Positions 27,137 through 36,400 of a stretch of DNA of 64,000 bases are shown one piece after another. Both the position numbers and the translations under genes were made by a program. The notes beneath the pieces were generated by a model that was not told where the DNA came from, did no database searches, and was given only the letters and a program-made list of their open reading frames with translations. The DNA is from Pseudoalteromonas sp. (GTDB lineage Bacteria > Pseudomonadota > Gammaproteobacteria > Enterobacterales > Alteromonadaceae), in the NCBI RefSeq assembly GCF_018402495.1, contig NZ_JAGYIU010000002.1, positions 276,984 through 340,983 on the forward strand, given 5' to 3'. Position 1 is the stretch's first letter. Each line of letters begins with the position of its first letter.

Positions 27137-29375
27137 AAAATTGCTTTATTTACCCCTGATATTATTACTCACTAGTACTGCAAATTATGCAAATGCTATT
27201 GAGCCAATGAACAATAAATCTATTTTTTCTAATGGCTACCCAGAAGATGCTCATATATCGGGCTTGCAGTTAAGTTTTGAGGAACTCGGTTTTACAGGCT
27301 TTAAACTCGATGGAGTGAATAATAGCTCTAGTGTCGACTTTACTAATAGAATTGACAAGTTAAGCACAGCCCTGAAACTTAACTTCTCATATACAAACTC
27401 TCCTTCACTAATTGCTAGTGTGTCACATTTAAAAGTTTTCTTTAACGAAAACTTGGTAACTGTTTTACCGATCACTAACAAACTTAGTATAGTCAAAAAC
27501 ACGGTTAGCCATAGCTTAGATTTAAACGCAAAATATATTCAAGATTACAATCAAATTCGTTTTGAGTTAGTTGGTTATTATGACTTAAGATGCCAAGATG
27601 ACTTTAACCGCTCTATCTGGACTGAAATTAGTAGATCAAGCAGTATAACACTTAATCAAAAACAGTTAGCAATTGATAGCCGTTTGGAATATTTACCAGC
27701 ACCTTTTTTTGACGCAAAAGATTACAACAAACTTAATCTTCCTTTTATATTTGAAAAAGCACCTAATACAGAGGCTATCGAAGCAGCGGCTACTTTATCC
27801 AGCTGGTTTGGTGCACAGGCGGACTGGCGTGGCGCTAACTTCCCTGTAATTTATAACAAAGCCCCAGATGAGCATAGTGTTGTATTTATGACAAATGATT
27901 CAAAGCCAGATTTTTTAAAAGATTACCCCAACGTTACAAAACCAAGAGTAGAGCTTATCTCAAGTCCAATTAATCGTTACAAAAAAATGCTGTTAATATT
28001 AGGCCGTGACGAAAAAGATCTTAAAACAGCGGTAACAGGTTTAGTATTTGGGCATAAAGTGATGACAGGCCGTAGTGCAGGTATTGAAGCAATAAATAAC
28101 TTACCCCTTCGTAAAGCTTACGACGCACCACGCTGGCTTAGAGACGATCGCCCCGTTCAATTTGAAGAACTTATTGACTACCCAACGCAACTTCAAGCAC
28201 AAGGCCAAAAAAATGGTCCTGTCAAACTCAATGTTCGCTTTGCCCCTGATCTATTTACATGGCGCGAAAAAGGGATACCAGTAACGCTCCAATATCGTAG
28301 TACACCAGAAAGTGAAGCAATTGATTCGCGGTTGAATTTGCTAATAAATCAAAAGTTTATTACTGGCTTTTTATTAAATGATGAAGACTCATTACTTAAA
28401 AAAACACAAACATTATTGCCATTAATCTCTAATAAAAAGATAGTTCAAAGCAAAGACTTTTCGCTTAGCGGTATAAACTTAGCTAATCGTAATGAGCTTA
28501 ATTTTGACTTTAGGTTTGGCGTACTAAAAAAAGGTGAGTGTGCAGTCGTGCCTCCCGGTGGTGAGTACGGTTTAATTGAAGGTAACTCAAGCATTGATGT
28601 AAGTGAGTTTGATCACTATATTGCATTACCTGACTTAAATGTATTCGCTAATAGTGGCTTTCCATTTACCAAATATGCAGATTTACAACAAACATTAGTG
28701 TTAATAGATGAACAGTCTACCCCTAATATGCTGAATATATTATTTAATTTAACTGGTCACTTTGGTGCAATAACTGGGTATCCATCTCATAGAATGGGCG
28801 TGGCGTATTTAGACGATGACGCTGATCTAGATAATAAAGATATTTTAGTTATTGCAAAACCTAGAAGTGCTGTACATGGTTTAGAAAAAGATGCGCAAAT
28901 AAATATTTTATTAAACAATAACCAGCGAGCTATTAAACAAGCTATATACAACGGCGCTTATGAAGATAAAGCTAACAATAATAAAATAGAAGTAAGTATT
29001 AAAAGTAGCGGCGATATGGCTGTTATTACTGGATTTCAATCGCCATTTGACTCTAACCGTTCAATTGTATCGTTGAGCGCAACCACACAAAACGCGTTTA
29101 CTTTGCTAAACGATGCCTTGATGAACTCAGAGCAGCTCTCCCAAATTAAAGGCAGTGCCACGGTAATAAACTCACAAGGTATTAAAACGATTCAAACAGA
29201 CGAACAATACTTTGTAGGACATATTCCTATTCATACACTAGTGTGGTTTCACTTATCTGATCACCCTTTTATATTGGCATTATTATCTATTCTAACGTTA
29301 CTATTAATTTCATTTATTCTCTGGAAATTATTACAAACTTTAACTTACAAACGTTTAGCTGAAGGAGATAAGTAA
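27129..29375 (+). CDS. bcsB: Cellulose synthase periplasmic subunit BcsB
   Basis: A 748-residue protein with a signal peptide (MIKKLLYLPLILLLTSTANY) and one C-terminal membrane anchor (about residues 710-735). Between them are two repeats of carbohydrate-binding and flavodoxin-like domains that guide the glucan through the periplasm; FTNRIDKLSTALKLNF and FGVLKKGEC stand in this region. The C-terminal anchor contacts BcsA and is needed for activity. The start overlaps bcsA by eight bases and the stop shares one base with the bcsZ start, so translation is coupled. E. coli BcsB is 779 residues. Confidence 0.93.
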   Translation: MIKKLLYLPLILLLTSTANYANAIEPMNNKSIFSNGYPEDAHISGLQLSFEELGFTGFKLDGVNNSSSVDFTNRIDKLSTALKLNFSYTNSPSLIASVSHLKVFFNENLVTVLPITNKLSIVKNTVSHSLDLNAKYIQDYNQIRFELVGYYDLRCQDDFNRSIWTEISRSSSITLNQKQLAIDSRLEYLPAPFFDAKDYNKLNLPFIFEKAPNTEAIEAAATLSSWFGAQADWRGANFPVIYNKAPDEHSVVFMTNDSKPDFLKDYPNVTKPRVELISSPINRYKKMLLILGRDEKDLKTAVTGLVFGHKVMTGRSAGIEAINNLPLRKAYDAPRWLRDDRPVQFEELIDYPTQLQAQGQKNGPVKLNVRFAPDLFTWREKGIPVTLQYRSTPESEAIDSRLNLLINQKFITGFLLNDEDSLLKKTQTLLPLISNKKIVQSKDFSLSGINLANRNELNFDFRFGVLKKGECAVVPPGGEYGLIEGNSSIDVSEFDHYIALPDLNVFANSGFPFTKYADLQQTLVLIDEQSTPNMLNILFNLTGHFGAITGYPSHRMGVAYLDDDADLDNKDILVIAKPRSAVHGLEKDAQINILLNNNQRAIKQAIYNGAYEDKANNNKIEVSIKSSGDMAVITGFQSPFDSNRSIVSLSATTQNAFTLLNDALMNSEQLSQIKGSATVINSQGIKTIQTDEQYFVGHIPIHTLVWFHLSDHPFILALLSILTLLLISFILWKLLQTLTYKRLAEGDK

Positions 29376-30508
29376 TGAAATCACTTATCAACACACTCTT
29401 TACCATGATTGTATTGTTTACTTTTAGTGCAAAAGCTCAGGTTATTCAGTGTGACCCTTGGCAGGGCTGGCAGGTATTTAAAAAACATTTCGTTACTCAA
29501 GAAGGTAGAGTAATAGATTTAGGAAGTGAGCAAAGTATTACGACCTCTGAAGGGCAATCTTATGCATTATTTTTTGCACTTGTAGCAAACGATAAAGCCG
29601 CATTTGATAACATTCTTGACTGGACCCAAGAGCACTTATCTGAAGGTGATTTAAGTACTCGCTTACCTGCGTGGAAATGGGGTATTAATAAAGACAACAA
29701 CAAAGGAGGCATTTTAGACTCAAACCCAGCGTCAGACTCTGACTTATGGATTGCTTACAGCCTCTCGCAAGCCGCTATATTATGGAATGAGCGCCGTTAT
29801 AGCGTCCTTGCTGCAGTACTTGCAAAGCGTATTATAAGAGAAGAGACAGCATACATTGATGGACTGGGTTTATCATTATTACCGGCCCCTATTGGCTTTG
29901 AATATGATAACAAACGCTATAAATTAAATCCAAGTTACTCACCATTATTTATTTATCAGCAATTTAAAAAACTATATCCTAACTCGCCTTGGCATGAACT
30001 TCATGAAAGCTCAGCAAAGCTTCTTTTAAATACAGCAAATAAAGGAGTTAGTCCTGATTGGGTTATGTTTGATAGCAATCGTGGATTTTACTATGACAAA
30101 AAAAATACTGACCTAGGAAGTTATAATGCTATCAGAGTTTACCTTTGGGCTAGTATGTTGGCACAAGATGCGCCCTATAAAAAAGAGCTATTAGCACAGT
30201 TTGATCCGTTTATAGAAACAATTAATGAACGAGGACATGTTCCTTTAAATACGTATGCTAAATCTGGCAAATCAGAAAAAAGAGGTCCTTTAGGGTTTAA
30301 TGCTGCTCTTTTGCCTTTACTTGCTGAAAAAGGTAATGATTCATTTGTTATAGCTATACAACAAAAATTAATGGTAGATAAATCGTTCACTAAAAGTCGT
30401 TATTATGACAGCGTATTAAATTTATTCGCAGAAAGCACCCTAAACAAACGCTTTAAAATCACAGCAGATGGGACACTAAAACCAATGTGGAGCACTGAAT
30501 GCCATTAA
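29375..30508 (+). CDS. bcsZ: Periplasmic endo-beta-1,4-glucanase BcsZ (GH8) with a changed catalytic residue
   Basis: A 377-residue secreted GH8 enzyme with a signal peptide (about 1-21). The catalytic acid Glu is kept as Glu59 in TTSEGQSY (E. coli Glu55), and ASDSDLW matches ASDGDVW. In E. coli the base Asp243 lies in SYDAIRVYMW; here the same stretch reads SYNAIRVYLW with Asn251, coded by AAT at 30125-30127. BcsZ normally trims the new glucan and is needed for good cellulose output. If Asp to Asn is real, hydrolysis should be weak or lost while substrate binding may remain. It overlaps bcsB by one base and bcsC by ten. Confidence 0.93.
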   Translation: MKSLINTLFTMIVLFTFSAKAQVIQCDPWQGWQVFKKHFVTQEGRVIDLGSEQSITTSEGQSYALFFALVANDKAAFDNILDWTQEHLSEGDLSTRLPAWKWGINKDNNKGGILDSNPASDSDLWIAYSLSQAAILWNERRYSVLAAVLAKRIIREETAYIDGLGLSLLPAPIGFEYDNKRYKLNPSYSPLFIYQQFKKLYPNSPWHELHESSAKLLLNTANKGVSPDWVMFDSNRGFYYDKKNTDLGSYNAIRVYLWASMLAQDAPYKKELLAQFDPFIETINERGHVPLNTYAKSGKSEKRGPLGFNAALLPLLAEKGNDSFVIAIQQKLMVDKSFTKSRYYDSVLNLFAESTLNKRFKITADGTLKPMWSTECH

Positions 30509-33500
30509 GGTTTACTCTTGTTTGCACATTACTACTTAGCTCAGGGTTAGGTGCTAAAACAATCAATGATATTGATACAGAATCAGTTAATTGGTTGTTA
30601 ACCCAAATAAATATTGGTGAGGCGCAACAAAATAAAAAATTGATAGACGACAGCTTGCAAAAGTTGGTTGCTATAGCCCCTAACCGCATTGAAACTAAGT
30701 GTGCTCTTGTCCATTACAGTTTTATGAATGGTGATATACAAAAAGCAAATTTAGCTTTAAGTAAACTAGATAATAGGCTAACAAAGCAAATACCATGCGT
30801 TAAAAAACTCAAAGTATTATCGAATGTAAATGGTAAAGATAAAGCCGAAATTCAAAGAGCGAAACTATTAGCACGTGCTGGCCAGTACAAGCAAGCACAA
30901 AAAATATACAGCGTCATTTTTACTAATATCTATCCTACCTTAGATTATGAACTTGAACACCTAAGCTGGTTCGCTCAAGATGACGAACAATGGCAAGCTG
31001 TCAAAAACAGTTACGAAAAACTGCTAAAAAGCCACTCTAATTTAGGTCTAATTGAAATTGCATACGCAAGACATTTACTTAGACGTAACCCTAGTGATAA
31101 TAGAGCACTGTATATCTTAGAAAAATACGGTGTTATGTCACGCTTTAGTGATGAAGTAGAAAGCATTTGGCTCGCAGCGCTAAAAGATATGCCACTAGAA
31201 GACGCCACTGACGAGCAATTTCAACATTACTTTACATTTTATCCCTTTAGCGGCAAAGGTGAATTACAATACCAAGATTTCAAAAAAAAATTAAAAACGC
31301 GACAAACTTTATTAGCCGACCCTGCTTATCAGCTATGGATTAAAGGTGATAAGTTACTTGAAAAAAATAAATTAGAAACTGCTGAACCCCTATTATTAAA
31401 AGCACTCAAGGCGCGTCCGGAAGATTCAAAAATAATGCGTAGTCTTGGAATACTTTATCTACGTTTGGGCAATAATCTGAAGTCATACAACTACTTTACT
31501 GAAGCACAGAACTATACTTCAAACTTTGAAGAACGAGAACAGCTTAGAGGCTTAGCAAAAACAGCACGGTTTTGGCTCTACATTGGTCAAGCAAGAGAAG
31601 CTATAAATAAAAATGACTTTAAAACAGCAACGTTAAAACTTAATTTAGCCGATAAACTAGAGGAAGACCCAAAAACTGTTTTGTACAATAGAGGTTTGAT
31701 TAAGTTTTCTCAGGGAGAATACTCACAAGCATCAGCTATTTACCAGGTTGTTCTGAAAAATGATCCTCTAAATGAAAGTGCTTTATTTGGTCTACTCGAA
31801 ATAGCAGAGCTTGAACAAAATGAAAACGCACTTAACTCTTTCTTTAACCAATTGGTCTTTGCACAAAGGGAAGTAATTCGAGAGTCTTATTTGGCATCTC
31901 TCAGTAGTATTTATCGAAAAAACGCAAATACACTGGCTGAAAAAGGTGATTTAGACAAAGCCGAAAAAATACTAAAAGACGCTATTCAGATGGCTCCAGA
32001 TCAACCTTGGTTATACTACGATTTAGCATTCATATATCAACAAAAAGGGCTAGTAAAAGAAGCCCGTACCCTTTTTAATAATGTGCTTTGGCAATTTCCG
32101 CTTAATACGCAGTTGCGTTACAGCCATGCTTTATTTTTACGTGCAATTGATGATTATAATGGTGCGTTAAATACGTTACAGTTTATTCCCTTTAAAGCTC
32201 GTAATGCTGACATAATGGCCCTTGAGCAGCAACTACAGCTCAATGAATATTTAACCCAAAGCCAACAATATTTAAATAGTAATGATAGAGCTAATGCTAT
32301 ATACCATTTAAGTGCTTTAGAAGCACAAAATCTAACACCGGTGATGAAAGCAGAATTATCTCTTAATTGGTATCAAATAGATGAGCAAAAGTATGCTATA
32401 AAACTCATAAAGTCGGCATTAAATGACGAACCTAGCCTATCACCATATTGGCACCTGCTTTATGGTGAATGGCTTTTAGCCCAAAGCGATGATCAAAAAG
32501 TTAAGCAATGGTTTACAAACTATACACTGCCTGAAAACGCTTCAGAGAGTGACATTAATCAATATATGCAATTACAAAACACCTACCTTAGTCGATACTA
32601 TAGCGGTAGTAATTTAATCGCAAAACTTAATCAGCTCGATCAAAAATACAAAAGCCCCCCAGCTATTACAACAGCGTTAATTAATGCAAACCTAGCACTT
32701 GGTCAGCACCAGGCAGCTGTTATTTTTTACGAGCAAAAAGTAAAAAATAATAAAATGGTTGAACCTCAAGCTCTTATTGCTATTGCTCAAGCATATAGAA
32801 AGATTGGTGATGATTATAAGGCGAAAGAAATCACACAACAAGCGATCAATCTGAGCAATACTCAAGAAAGCTATTTTCAACGCCAAATTATGCTCTCATT
32901 AAATGACTTTAATTATTCAGGTGATGCAGTATATTTAGCTCAAAAGCTTATTGAAAAATCGCCAAATGATGCTGAGCTTCGCTACTTAGGCGCACAAGTT
33001 GCCAGTAATTTTAACGAAGCAGAACAAGCTAAAATTTGGTACACAGAGACCATCACGTCTAATCAAACATTAGACGCTAAAGAACTCTACAGTTCACTTT
33101 CTAAAATAAATGAAAGCGACGAATGGTATATCAATAACGCTAAGCGTGAGTTGCTTCGTCAGCAAAACAAAAATCAAGCTTACGTTGCTGTTGGCATAAA
33201 TTTTAGCGGCCAAACCAGTACCGAAAGCGAAGCCACTTTAGGGGCTGGTTTAGTCCCAATTGAAGCGTACTTTCCGCTTTGGCAAGGCCAAGGTTTTGTA
33301 AAAATAGATCCAACTAATATTAGCGCTCAAACTACACGTTTTGATGAGCAATTTGCAGGTAGCCGCTATGGTCAGGGCGCTTTGTGTATATTTACCTGTG
33401 GTATTGAAGAAGTAACCCCTGAGCAAAGTGGCGTGGATATTGGTATCGGCTGGCAAAATGAAAACTGGCGTATGGATATAGGAACGACGCCATTAGGCTT

Positions 33501-34317
33501 TTTAATTGAAGACATTGTTTGGGGCATTAATTACTCCGATGATTTTGGTGACTTTGGTTACAGCCTTGAGTTAGAAAAACGACCAATCACTAGCTCGGTG
33601 CTATCGTATGCTGGCCTTGAGGATGTCAATACGGGTAAACTTTGGGGTGGAGTTCGCTCAACCGGTTTTACTGCAAACATTTCTCATGATTTAGGAGGTG
33701 ATTGGGGGTTCTGGTCCAGTGCCGACTTTACTTTATATAAGGGCCAAAACGTAAAAGATAACCAACGCTACCGTCTAATGGGCGGAACCTATTACCGTGT
33801 AATAAGTAATCAAGAACGCGTATTCACTGCTGGCGCAAGTTTATTACATTGGGCTTATAAGTTTAATCTAAGTGAGGAAACCTGGGGTCATGGTGGTTAC
33901 TACAGCCCTCAAAATTATATAGGATTATCGGCACCTTTAACCTACGATGCACGTTGGGGCGATGATTTTGTGTACCGCATAAGAACGGGATTGTCGTATT
34001 CACAAACTAAAACTCAAGCAATAGACTTTTTCCCAAATGATCCCGAACTTCAAGCAGAAGCCTTTGTTCGCCAACTTGAAACCGGTGTAGACCCTGCCTT
34101 TAATTCAGATACCAGTGCGGGCGTATCGTACAATTTAGAGGGTAGCTTTGAGTACAGAATAACTCCGCATTGGTTTTTTGGTGGTTATTTAGCTATAGAC
34201 CGCTCTGACTTTTACGAACCTAATTTTGGTCAACTTTATATCCGTTATTACTTTAACCCTGTTTACGGAACACTCGAATTTCCGGGTACACCTATTATTC
34301 CATATGCTGATTTCTAA
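30499..34317 (+). CDS. bcsC: Cellulose export porin BcsC (TPR plus outer-membrane barrel)
   Basis: A 1,272-residue protein. After a signal peptide (about 1-20) come some 18-20 tetratricopeptide-like helical repeats (to about residue 890), with typical A-x2-L-x-G and P-D/N-x turns, such as AEPLLLKALKARPEDSKIMR. The last 370 residues form the BCSC_C outer-membrane beta barrel, rich in aromatic and alternating residues and ending in ADF. The repeats span the periplasm and the barrel is the exit pore for the glucan. It starts inside bcsZ (ten-base overlap) and ends the operon. Confidence 0.93.
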   Translation: MPLRFTLVCTLLLSSGLGAKTINDIDTESVNWLLTQINIGEAQQNKKLIDDSLQKLVAIAPNRIETKCALVHYSFMNGDIQKANLALSKLDNRLTKQIPCVKKLKVLSNVNGKDKAEIQRAKLLARAGQYKQAQKIYSVIFTNIYPTLDYELEHLSWFAQDDEQWQAVKNSYEKLLKSHSNLGLIEIAYARHLLRRNPSDNRALYILEKYGVMSRFSDEVESIWLAALKDMPLEDATDEQFQHYFTFYPFSGKGELQYQDFKKKLKTRQTLLADPAYQLWIKGDKLLEKNKLETAEPLLLKALKARPEDSKIMRSLGILYLRLGNNLKSYNYFTEAQNYTSNFEEREQLRGLAKTARFWLYIGQAREAINKNDFKTATLKLNLADKLEEDPKTVLYNRGLIKFSQGEYSQASAIYQVVLKNDPLNESALFGLLEIAELEQNENALNSFFNQLVFAQREVIRESYLASLSSIYRKNANTLAEKGDLDKAEKILKDAIQMAPDQPWLYYDLAFIYQQKGLVKEARTLFNNVLWQFPLNTQLRYSHALFLRAIDDYNGALNTLQFIPFKARNADIMALEQQLQLNEYLTQSQQYLNSNDRANAIYHLSALEAQNLTPVMKAELSLNWYQIDEQKYAIKLIKSALNDEPSLSPYWHLLYGEWLLAQSDDQKVKQWFTNYTLPENASESDINQYMQLQNTYLSRYYSGSNLIAKLNQLDQKYKSPPAITTALINANLALGQHQAAVIFYEQKVKNNKMVEPQALIAIAQAYRKIGDDYKAKEITQQAINLSNTQESYFQRQIMLSLNDFNYSGDAVYLAQKLIEKSPNDAELRYLGAQVASNFNEAEQAKIWYTETITSNQTLDAKELYSSLSKINESDEWYINNAKRELLRQQNKNQAYVAVGINFSGQTSTESEATLGAGLVPIEAYFPLWQGQGFVKIDPTNISAQTTRFDEQFAGSRYGQGALCIFTCGIEEVTPEQSGVDIGIGWQNENWRMDIGTTPLGFLIEDIVWGINYSDDFGDFGYSLELEKRPITSSVLSYAGLEDVNTGKLWGGVRSTGFTANISHDLGGDWGFWSSADFTLYKGQNVKDNQRYRLMGGTYYRVISNQERVFTAGASLLHWAYKFNLSEETWGHGGYYSPQNYIGLSAPLTYDARWGDDFVYRIRTGLSYSQTKTQAIDFFPNDPELQAEAFVRQLETGVDPAFNSDTSAGVSYNLEGSFEYRITPHWFFGGYLAIDRSDFYEPNFGQLYIRYYFNPVYGTLEFPGTPIIPYADF

Positions 34318-34565
34318 CTTGGCATAAGGTGATACACCGCTCAGTACTTCCCCTCGCTTTGGGGTGTATGTATACTTGTTCGCAATTGTAGCTAGGATAA
34401 GGGTGTGTCTCTTACCTTATGGTGTTATAGCCACGTAGCAAATCTTTATCTTAGACACAAATAATATACTGATGGTCGAGCAATTTAACCTTTTATACGG
34501 GCTAAATTAGCTAAAGCAAAAAATTATAAGATCATCACAACAATTCTTTAAGCTAGGAAGTAAAT

Positions 34566-36050
34566 ATGAGTTCAGCTCCAGATAGTGGCTGGTTTGGCCA
34601 TCCCAAAGGACTTTCAACCCTGTTTTTCACAGAAATGTGGGAACGAATGAGTTACTACGGTATGCGAGCGATGCTCGTATTATTTATGACAGCAAGCTTA
34701 CAACAGGAAGGTCTTGGCTTTACTGTTGCATCAGCTGCTGCTATTTATGGTTTATACACAGGTGCAGTATACTTTTTAGGTTTACCTGGTGGTTGGTTAG
34801 CAGATAGATTGTTTGGTGGCCAAAAAGCAGTATGGTATGGCGGTGTTATTATCATGTGTGGCCATATTATCTTGGCCGTTCCACACGAGTATTCATTTTT
34901 TATTGGTTTAATTTTTGTTGCAACAGGTACTGGCTTACTTAAACCGAACATCAGTGCAATGGTAGGCCAATTATATAGCGATGCTGATGAGCGTCGTGAT
35001 GGCGGATTCGCTATATACTACATGGGTATTAACTTAGGCTCTTTAATCGGTTACTACGTGTGTGGTTACTTCATGGAAAACGTAGGCTGGCACTGGGCAT
35101 TTGGTGCAGCGGCTGTGGGTATGGCGATTGGCTTAGTGCAGTACAAACGCACACTTAATAACTTACCTGAGCACAGCGCATTACCTGCCAACCCTCTGGG
35201 TCCTAAAGGCACTTCACGTGCATGGAGTGGCATCGCATTATTTGTAATTATTGTAGCAAGCGTTACTGTCAGTGCTATGACCGGTGCTATAGTCATCAAT
35301 CCTACTGTGGTTGCCGGTTATACAGCTGTTGCATTCACAATTATTTTCTTTGCATATTTTGGTATTATCTACTTTAAAGGTAAATTAACCGATGCTGAAA
35401 AGCAAAGAATGTGGGCTCTATTTTTAGTCTGTGTTGCTTCTGCCTGTTTTTGGTCTGGCTTTGAGCAAGCAGGCTCATCATTAAACCTATTTGCTCGTGA
35501 CTATACTGACCGCCTTATTGGTACTTTTGAAATTCCAACAACTTGGTTCCAGTCTTTAAATTCACTGTTTATTATTGCTTTGTCACCATTTTTTGCCGCA
35601 CTTTGGATTAATTTATCAAAGAAAATGGTATCGCCGACTTATAGCGTAAAGTGTGCGCTGGGTTTAGTTATTATGGCTTCAGGCTTCTTAGTCATGTTTA
35701 TGGCAGCACATTACGCCGCTGAAGGCTTAAAGGTAGCACCTTACTGGCTTGTTACTACTTACTTTTTACATACTGTAGGTGAGCTTTGTTTAAGCCCAGT
35801 GGCATTGAGTGCGGTAAGTAAACTTTCGCCACGTCGCTATACAGGTCAAATGATGGGTGTATTCGTACTCACTTACTCAATAGGTAATATTATCGCAGGT
35901 CTACTTGCTGGTAACTTTGATCCGAACAATGTATCTGAAATCCCTAATCTGTATTTGCAAATTGCATTATTCAGTATTGGTATCGGTATTATTTTAGTAT
36001 TGATGAGTTTTAAAGCGAAGGTATGGGAGAAACAAGGACTAGAGACCTAG
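34566..36050 (+). CDS. POT/PTR2 family proton-dependent oligopeptide transporter
   Basis: A 494-residue inner-membrane transporter with about 14 hydrophobic segments. The proton-coupling motif ExxERM appears at residues 19-24 (TEMWERMSYYG), followed by the PTR2 signature stretch GGWLADRLFGGQKAVWYGG and GTGLLKPNISAMVG. ACFWSGFEQAGSSLNLFA lies in the second half. It takes up di- and tripeptides with H+, like DtpA and relatives. The ATG follows AGGAAG. It is a single gene, followed by a strong terminator. The exact Dtp subtype cannot be set from motifs alone. Confidence 0.92.
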   Translation: MSSAPDSGWFGHPKGLSTLFFTEMWERMSYYGMRAMLVLFMTASLQQEGLGFTVASAAAIYGLYTGAVYFLGLPGGWLADRLFGGQKAVWYGGVIIMCGHIILAVPHEYSFFIGLIFVATGTGLLKPNISAMVGQLYSDADERRDGGFAIYYMGINLGSLIGYYVCGYFMENVGWHWAFGAAAVGMAIGLVQYKRTLNNLPEHSALPANPLGPKGTSRAWSGIALFVIIVASVTVSAMTGAIVINPTVVAGYTAVAFTIIFFAYFGIIYFKGKLTDAEKQRMWALFLVCVASACFWSGFEQAGSSLNLFARDYTDRLIGTFEIPTTWFQSLNSLFIIALSPFFAALWINLSKKMVSPTYSVKCALGLVIMASGFLVMFMAAHYAAEGLKVAPYWLVTTYFLHTVGELCLSPVALSAVSKLSPRRYTGQMMGVFVLTYSIGNIIAGLLAGNFDPNNVSEIPNLYLQIALFSIGIGIILVLMSFKAKVWEKQGLET

Positions 36051-36125
36051 TTTAATTAATATATTGGCTTTAATTACCTCCTACAGCACAATGCAATTAC
36101 AGTGATAAATGAAAAATGAAAAATG

Positions 36126-36161
36126 AAAAATGCCCCCATAGGCTGCTCTGGGGGCATTTTT
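36126..36161 (+). terminator. Rho-independent terminator after the peptide transporter
   Basis: Stem AAAAATGCCCCC / GGGGGCATTTTT with a 12-base loop and T tail. It is preceded by three tandem copies of the 7-base unit AAAAATG. Confidence 0.9.
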
Positions 36162-36400
36162 ATATCAATAGCATTAAGTTAGTGGCTAATTATAACGATA
36201 AAAAATAATTCACTAATGAGACGAAATGACAGTATACATTTGTTGCTCTTTATAAATAATTTTTAATTATATTTGTGAGTTATTTAACTCGTTTGGGTAT
36301 ATATATTTTAAGAACTGGTGCTATACGGCTATGCTCCCATACTTTTAGTTGATATTATATATTAATTAATTGTTAAGATAATTCCCAAGGACTGCTACAT
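36162..36400. other. AT-rich gap before the nucleotidase gene
   Basis: About 240 AT-rich bases. I see no gene and no clear structure; it should hold the promoter of the downstream lipoprotein gene, whose ATG follows AAGGACTGCTACAT. Confidence 0.5.

Noticed and set aside
34318..34565. Region after bcsC checked for a c-di-GMP riboswitch or clear terminator
   Set aside because: Short inverted repeats (CATAAGGT, ATACACC) are present, but they do not form the GEMM pattern or a convincing terminator.
36108..36130. Tandem AAAAATG repeats looking like a repeat array
   Set aside because: Only a few 7-base units next to a terminator stem; no spacers, so not CRISPR, and likely simple slippage.
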